A stretch of DNA of 64,000 nt from Piromyces finnis. Its lineage: Eukaryota > Neocallimastigomycota > Neocallimastigomycetes > Neocallimastigales > Neocallimastigaceae. The notes below the pieces were generated by a model. The model saw only the letters and a list, made by a program, of their open reading frames with translations. It was not told the DNA's origin and made no database searches. Shown here piece after piece: positions 58,968 to 64,000 of this stretch; the stretch's first letter is position 1, and the number at the start of each line of letters is the position of its first letter. The position numbers and the translations under genes were made by a program. Location: positions 310,001 through 374,000 of the forward strand of contig MCFH01000005.1 in assembly GCA_002104945.1 (NCBI GenBank). The letters run 5' to 3'.

Positions 58968-61302
58968 ATGGAAGACTATAATAATGAAAATAACTTTTAT
59001 CAAATACCACCAAAACCCAATTTTCATGTAGATAACACAGTTTATGATAATTATGACTACAACAATTTGATAGGTATGGATATGAATTCAACCTTATCCC
59101 GTCCTGCAACCCCAACTTCACCTTTAGGTACGCCAACTAGGATTTCATCCCCTATTCCACCAAGAGTTGCATCACCAATACCACCAAGAATTTCTTCACC
59201 TATACCTCAAAGAATTTCCTCCCCAATTCCACCAAGAGTTGCTTCACCAATTCAACCAAGAGTCTCTTCACCAATACCACAAAGAATTGCTTCTCCTATT
59301 CCTAGAATTTCATCACCAATACAAAGAATAAATTCACCTTCAACAAGAGATTTAAATTCTCCTTTAAATTCGAATTTTGATTTCGAAACACATAATTTAG
59401 AAGTAAATTATAATAATGATTATAATATAAATTATATAGACAACTATAATAATAATATTGCCGAAATGAAAAGTTTAAGAAATTCAAGTAGTTTTACTTC
59501 CTTAAAACTAGAAAAGGTCAATAGTATTAAAAATTTAAGAAATTCAAATAGTGTTAACTCCTTAAGTAGTTTAAGAAATCAACAACAACAGCAACTTGTA
59601 ACTAAAAAGCCCTTGGAAATTATTGGTACACCACAAGACCAATTACAAAAATTAATTTTCCAAGCTAAAGTAATTACGAATCAACTTCAAACTCTCTCTT
59701 CTCAAGATACAAAATTAGGTATGAAATGTTATAATTTATAATAAATAATTATAGTTAAGTTTAACAATAACAATGAAAAAATATTTGTATATAAAATAGA
59801 AATTTATTCGGAAGGAAAACTTCCAAGCTATGAAAATTTAGTTAAAACAGTATCTGAAAAATTCCAAGTTCAAAGAGAAATTAACCAAGTTAGTATATTA
59901 ATTTTTTGATTATACTATAATTTTTGATAAAATAGAATATATAGTTATATACTAAATATTTTAAAATTATTGTATAATAAATAAATAAATTTGATTTTAT
60001 ATTGTAATAATATGTTAATTGGTAAAAATAAAGGCTAGTGCTAGACTTTTAACAATAAATTATATTGTAAATATAACTAATTTTTGTAGAACCCATCAAT
60101 TACACGTAAGTAATGAATGTATATATATAATTATTCAATCTATTATAATAAGGAAGTTAAAATTAAAAAAAATTATTTTCATTATTATAATAAATAATAG
60201 CAAAATATTTTAGAGGGACAAAAAAAAATTTCAGAACTTGAATCTACCATTCATATGTTAGAAAATTTCATTGAAGATATTAATGTCGAAAATGAAATGA
60301 ATAAGCAAACAGCCGAAAGATTAAAATCATCCTTAGATGATACTAGAACTATATTAGAAAATGCTATACAAGAATATAGAAAAGAAATTAATGATCATAG
60401 AAAAATTCTCAGAAAGCAAAATAATTACATTGATGTTCGTTTTCAAAATATTCTTTTAATATAATTCTTCAATTTTTTATATATATAAATTATTGATAAC
60501 GATAACATTTATTTTTAGATAAATTTTTTAATTATATATAATATAATATATTTATAATATTTAATGGATATAGGCAATTCACAATTCAAAAATTAATCAA
60601 GATTTATTAGTTGATGCTAGGTGAATATACCATTTATATTTCATATTATATTGAAAAATGAAATAATCTAAAATATAAGCTGACTCTCAAAATTGATTCT
60701 ATATAGTATATTTTGTATAGCAATGTATGTTGTCAATTTACCATTAATTGACTTTCCCCTTCATTCAATATTTCAAACATTAATGAAGCCAGGAAGAAGA
60801 AGGGCATTTACCAAACAACTTGCAAAATTAATTATGATATATTTACTTGTTAGGAAAATGAGAAAATTCGCAATTCAATACGGACTTCATAATAAGTAAG
60901 AATAATAATAACAAAATTAAATAATAATATAATAAAATAAATAATAATAATTTTTATTGTTTATCTTTTGTTTTTGTTTTTTCTGTTTATTTGTTTGTTT
61001 TTTATATGTTTTTAATTTTTCATTCAAAACTATTGCATTTAATATTATGATTCTAAATTAATTAATAACTTTTTTCATCAAATTATTTTTTAAATAATAG
61101 AATTGGATCCTTTTCACCATATTTTTATAAATTAATAAACTTTTTAATACCAACTTCATATCAAAATGAAATAAAAGATATGACATTCTTTTTATTACAA
61201 AGTAATACTAATAACAAAAATAATGTTAAAAAACCTGAAGAAATTAAAAAGATTGAATCCTTAGAAGATATGAAATCTAATATTGATATCATTACGCAAT
61301 AA
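58968..61302 (+). CDS. SPIP-repeat coiled-coil protein, 8 exons, candidate microtubule plus-end factor
   Basis: Exons: 58968-59718, 59800-59888, 60034-60066, 60090-60105, 60214-60434, 60574-60620, 60707-60895, 61101-61302. They join in frame to 515 aa. The 4th exon is 16 nt. Order of parts: acidic Asn/Tyr-rich N-terminus (1-45), a Ser/Pro/Arg-rich array with SPIP at 61, 69, 77, 85, 101 and 109 and SPIQ at 93 and 116, two LRNS-type Ser-rich repeats (about 165-205), a helical coiled-coil region (about 215-385), then a conserved-looking segment with hydrophobic stretches (about 388-404 and 427-440), the basic MKPGRRRAF between them, and a short charged tail. I do not recognise the family. The basic SxIP-like motifs resemble EB1-binding signals, so microtubule tip binding is a hypothesis. 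Membrane attachment through the C-terminal segments is possible. Confidence 0.75.
59148..59324 (+). repeat. 24-bp coding repeat: SPIP motif every 8 residues
   Basis: The unit (R-I/V-S/A-S-P-I-P-P/Q) repeats with exact 8-residue spacing for seven copies, with an eighth one residue closer. Two copies have Q in place of the final P. The DNA copies differ in synonymous positions, so the pattern is older than the window's other coding repeats and appears maintained at protein level. Confidence 0.85.
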
Positions 61303-61586
61303 TTACAATAATAAAAACTTTTAATAAAAACTAAAATAATAAACATCTATCATTATCATTATAAGCATAAATACTACTATATTACTAATAAATTATTATG
61401 AAAAAAAAATAAATTAATAAAATAACTATTATACATTTATATAAAAATATGAAATTATATATTTTTTATACAAACTTTTTATAAAGACAATGTGTATATA
61501 CATATATATATAGTTTAGTGGTTTTATTTAAAAATCATAAAATAACTTTTTAAACAAATAAAAAAACAAATAAAAATAAAAAATAA

Positions 61587-61620
<34 letters not shown>

Positions 61621-62553
61621 GTAATAGGCTAAACATATAATTTTATATTTTATAATTATATAATTATAGTCATTAATACAGAATTATATAAATTGTAATT
61701 AATTCTGGCATAATAGAATTTATTTATTATTCTCCAATATCATAAAAAAATATGATTTTTTTATTTTTCAATAAGTATTGTAAATTCATAGTTTTTAGTA
61801 TTAAGTATTTTAATTAAAATTTATTAATATAAAATAAAAAATTAGAAATATATTTTTACGAAGAAAAAATAAATAATATTTATAATAATTTACAATTAAA
61901 TATTACTCATTAAAAGTATTATTATAACCTCATTAAATATTTAGCCTTTTTGACTTAAAATATTATTCTTATTAAATATTATAAAAGTTTAATCTATTAA
62001 AAATTTTTTTTAATTTATTTTTTATTTAATTAATTTTTATTTTTTTTAAATCCACATTTAAAAAAAAAAGATATAAAATAAACTATATAAAAATAAAGAA
62101 ATTGATTTAAACTCTCTGAATAACATCTGAATAATATAATAATTAAAATAAAATAATAAAATAATATGATAGAAAGGGTAATTAACTATAAAATGAAGTC
62201 CAATACATATTAATTTTTTTTGTATTTATTATTTATTTGTTCATTATGAATTATTAATATTTAATAAAAGTAGCTAAGCAAAATATTAAAACGAATAGAA
62301 AATGTATAATAAAATAGGTGAATGATTCCTTAGACTATTAAATTTAATTTTTAATTATTTATTTATTTATATAATTAAAAATACAAAAACAGTAACTTGT
62401 TATTTTTAAAAAAGTGTATTTATTTAATAAAAATAAAATATAAATACATAAAATATAATAAAATATGAATATTACTTATAAAAGCAAAAATATGTAAATT
62501 TTTAAATAATAACACATATTATAATTTTTATTTTGTTATATACAATATTGAAG
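61303..62553. other. AT-rich intergenic region
   Basis: About 1.25 kb with no supported coding exon. It contains an AAT microsatellite around 61588-61619. The first exon and start codon of the downstream MIT-like gene may lie here, but I could not place them. Confidence 0.5.
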
Positions 62554-64000
62554 GCCCATGAATTAGTAAGAAAAGCAAAAGAAAATGTAAGAAAAGGAAA
62601 TATACAAGAAGCTGCTAATTTATATTCCGATGCTGCTGGTAAAAAAAAAAAACATAATATATACTATAATGTAAAAATTAATTATTAAGTTTTGTTTTTT
62701 CAGAAATTTACCAAAACATGTATAAACAGACAAATAATGAAGAGGTATATTTTTAAATAACTATTATGACTAACAATTTTTCAAAAAATTAACAATAGAA
62801 ATATTACTAATTAATCGTTTGAAATGTTATATAATAAAAAGGCTATAAAAACTATTCAGCAATTATATGTTCAAACAGATAAAGAAGCTAAAAGAATAAT
62901 GAAATTAATTATTGATAAGCAAAATAAAGATATAAATCAGCAACAACAAAGCAATAATAGTACGCCATTACTATCTACAACAAATATTCCTGTTCCTCAA
63001 ATATATTCCATAAAAAATCAAAGCGATAAATATAGGTATGATACTTCACAAAAAACTAATATAGATAACACTTTTACACAATCTTCATACTTGAATAATG
63101 CTCAAAATTTACTAAACAGTCCAGTAAATACAAAAACAACTATTTCAAATACAAATAATTTTTCATACCAAAATCATGGATCTATTAATCAAATTAATTC
63201 ATCTTTTAATAACTATAATCTTACTAACCCAAAAAACGCACATTCTAATGGAAATAATAATACAACATTAACTTCTTCTAATCCTTCTAATACTGGAATT
63301 AATTATAATCAACCTATGTCTTCTAATAAAAATCAGGAATTAAACTCTGTTCGACAAAATGTTTTATATAAATCCAACAGACCTAAGCCAACATTAGATA
63401 CTCGTAATGTAGTTAGTAGAAACTACTTTATTGGTCAAGCAATTACGAATAGTGCTATTCTTCTTCCACAAAATAACTATCAAGGTATATTAATATTAAA
63501 TTCTTTAAAAATATACATTAAATAATAATAGGGATTTGATACCATCATAAAATTAAATTAATAATAAATAATAATAATATTTAAAAGACAATACAAAAAC
63601 TGTCACAACAAATTATAGAAATCAGGAACCAGCTGTTATACCTGTAACGTCTTTAAATTCCAGTACAGTTGACGAAAATACTTCATCTCATTTTATTGAT
63701 CAATCTTATTTCGTATTAAAAGAAACTAAGGTTAATTATATTCTAATATTACTATATTAAACAAATAAAAAATTATTTTATCTAAATATATATATATACT
63801 TTCAAAAATTTTAAAATTATATATAAAAATTATAGAAAGATGAAGCTGAAAAAGCATTTATAAAATTTTGGGATGTAATAGATAATCTTGTTCAAAATAA
63901 AGTTTCTATGCCAGTAGCATTATTATCAGTACCATTATCAAAAGACGATAATATAGTAAATCCGATTAAAAATGATTTGTCTACCACTTCAATACCCTCA
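62554..64000 (+). CDS. MIT-like protein, partial (start unresolved, 3' end outside window)
   Basis: Recognisable exons: 62554-62638, 62704-62744, a long exon ending at 63484 (open from about 62815), 63588-63730 and 63836 to the window end. The first two encode two helices typical of MIT or NRBF2/Atg38-type hairpins (AHELVRKAKENVRKGNIQEA, then NLYSDAAEIYQNMY). The long exon continues with KAIKTIQQLY and then a Gln/Asn/Ser-rich linker. The last exon has EAEKAFIKFWDVIDNL followed by PVALLSVPL, which looks like a conserved C-terminal motif. The junction from 62744 into the long exon does not keep frame with the only AG (62796-62797), because TAA codons intervene. The start codon is not identified. 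A phosphatidylinositol 3-kinase accessory role (Atg38-like) is only a suggestion. Confidence 0.5.

Overview
The window is nuclear DNA from a eukaryote with an extremely AT-rich genome. It has short GT-AG introns that are almost pure A/T, intergenic stretches of A/T homopolymers, asparagine-rich proteins with an ATT/AAT microsatellite translated as about 80 Asn, ankyrin-repeat debris and an APE-type LINE. The Rab GDI looks fungal. The whole set fits an anaerobic gut fungus (Neocallimastigomycota) best. That assignment is inference from composition and gene content; other AT-rich protists such as dictyostelids are not excluded. The standard genetic code works throughout. || Layout. 1-17420 (+): the 3' part of a gene for a giant coiled-coil protein. 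More than 5750 codons are open and its 5' end lies outside the window. It carries nested coding tandem repeats, four polybasic motifs, two transmembrane segments and a repeated acidic C-terminal tail. 18970-21244 (-): Rab GDP-dissociation inhibitor, 8 exons, 444 aa. 23373-24182 (-): seven-span membrane protein of unknown family. 24678-31962 (+): 16 exons that join in frame into a 1924-aa protein, which I identify as a FANCA (Fanconi anaemia core complex) homologue. 32809-38965: an ankyrin-repeat pseudogene (+) split by a full-length LINE (33230-38638, -) with a 13-bp target-site duplication and a poly(A) tail. 39151-42119 (-): a 10-exon ZRSR2/U2AF35-related splicing factor. 42757-57198 (+): one 4813-aa intronless reading frame, an RNF213-type AAA+ protein with an RZ finger. 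58968-61302 (+): an 8-exon gene whose product has an 8-residue-pitch array of SPIP motifs and a coiled coil. 62554-64000 (+): a MIT-like gene cut by the window end. || The genes do not form one pathway. Points of biological interest are: FANCA in a putative fungus, a minor-spliceosome-type factor next to an RNF213-like giant, a LINE whose catalytic Asp is replaced although its frame is intact, alpha-satellite-like higher-order repeats inside a coding region, and a candidate microtubule plus-end protein with tandem SxIP-like motifs. || Exon structures were worked out by hand from reading frame, GT/AG signals and family similarity. All of them keep frame from ATG to stop except the last gene, where one junction could not be resolved.
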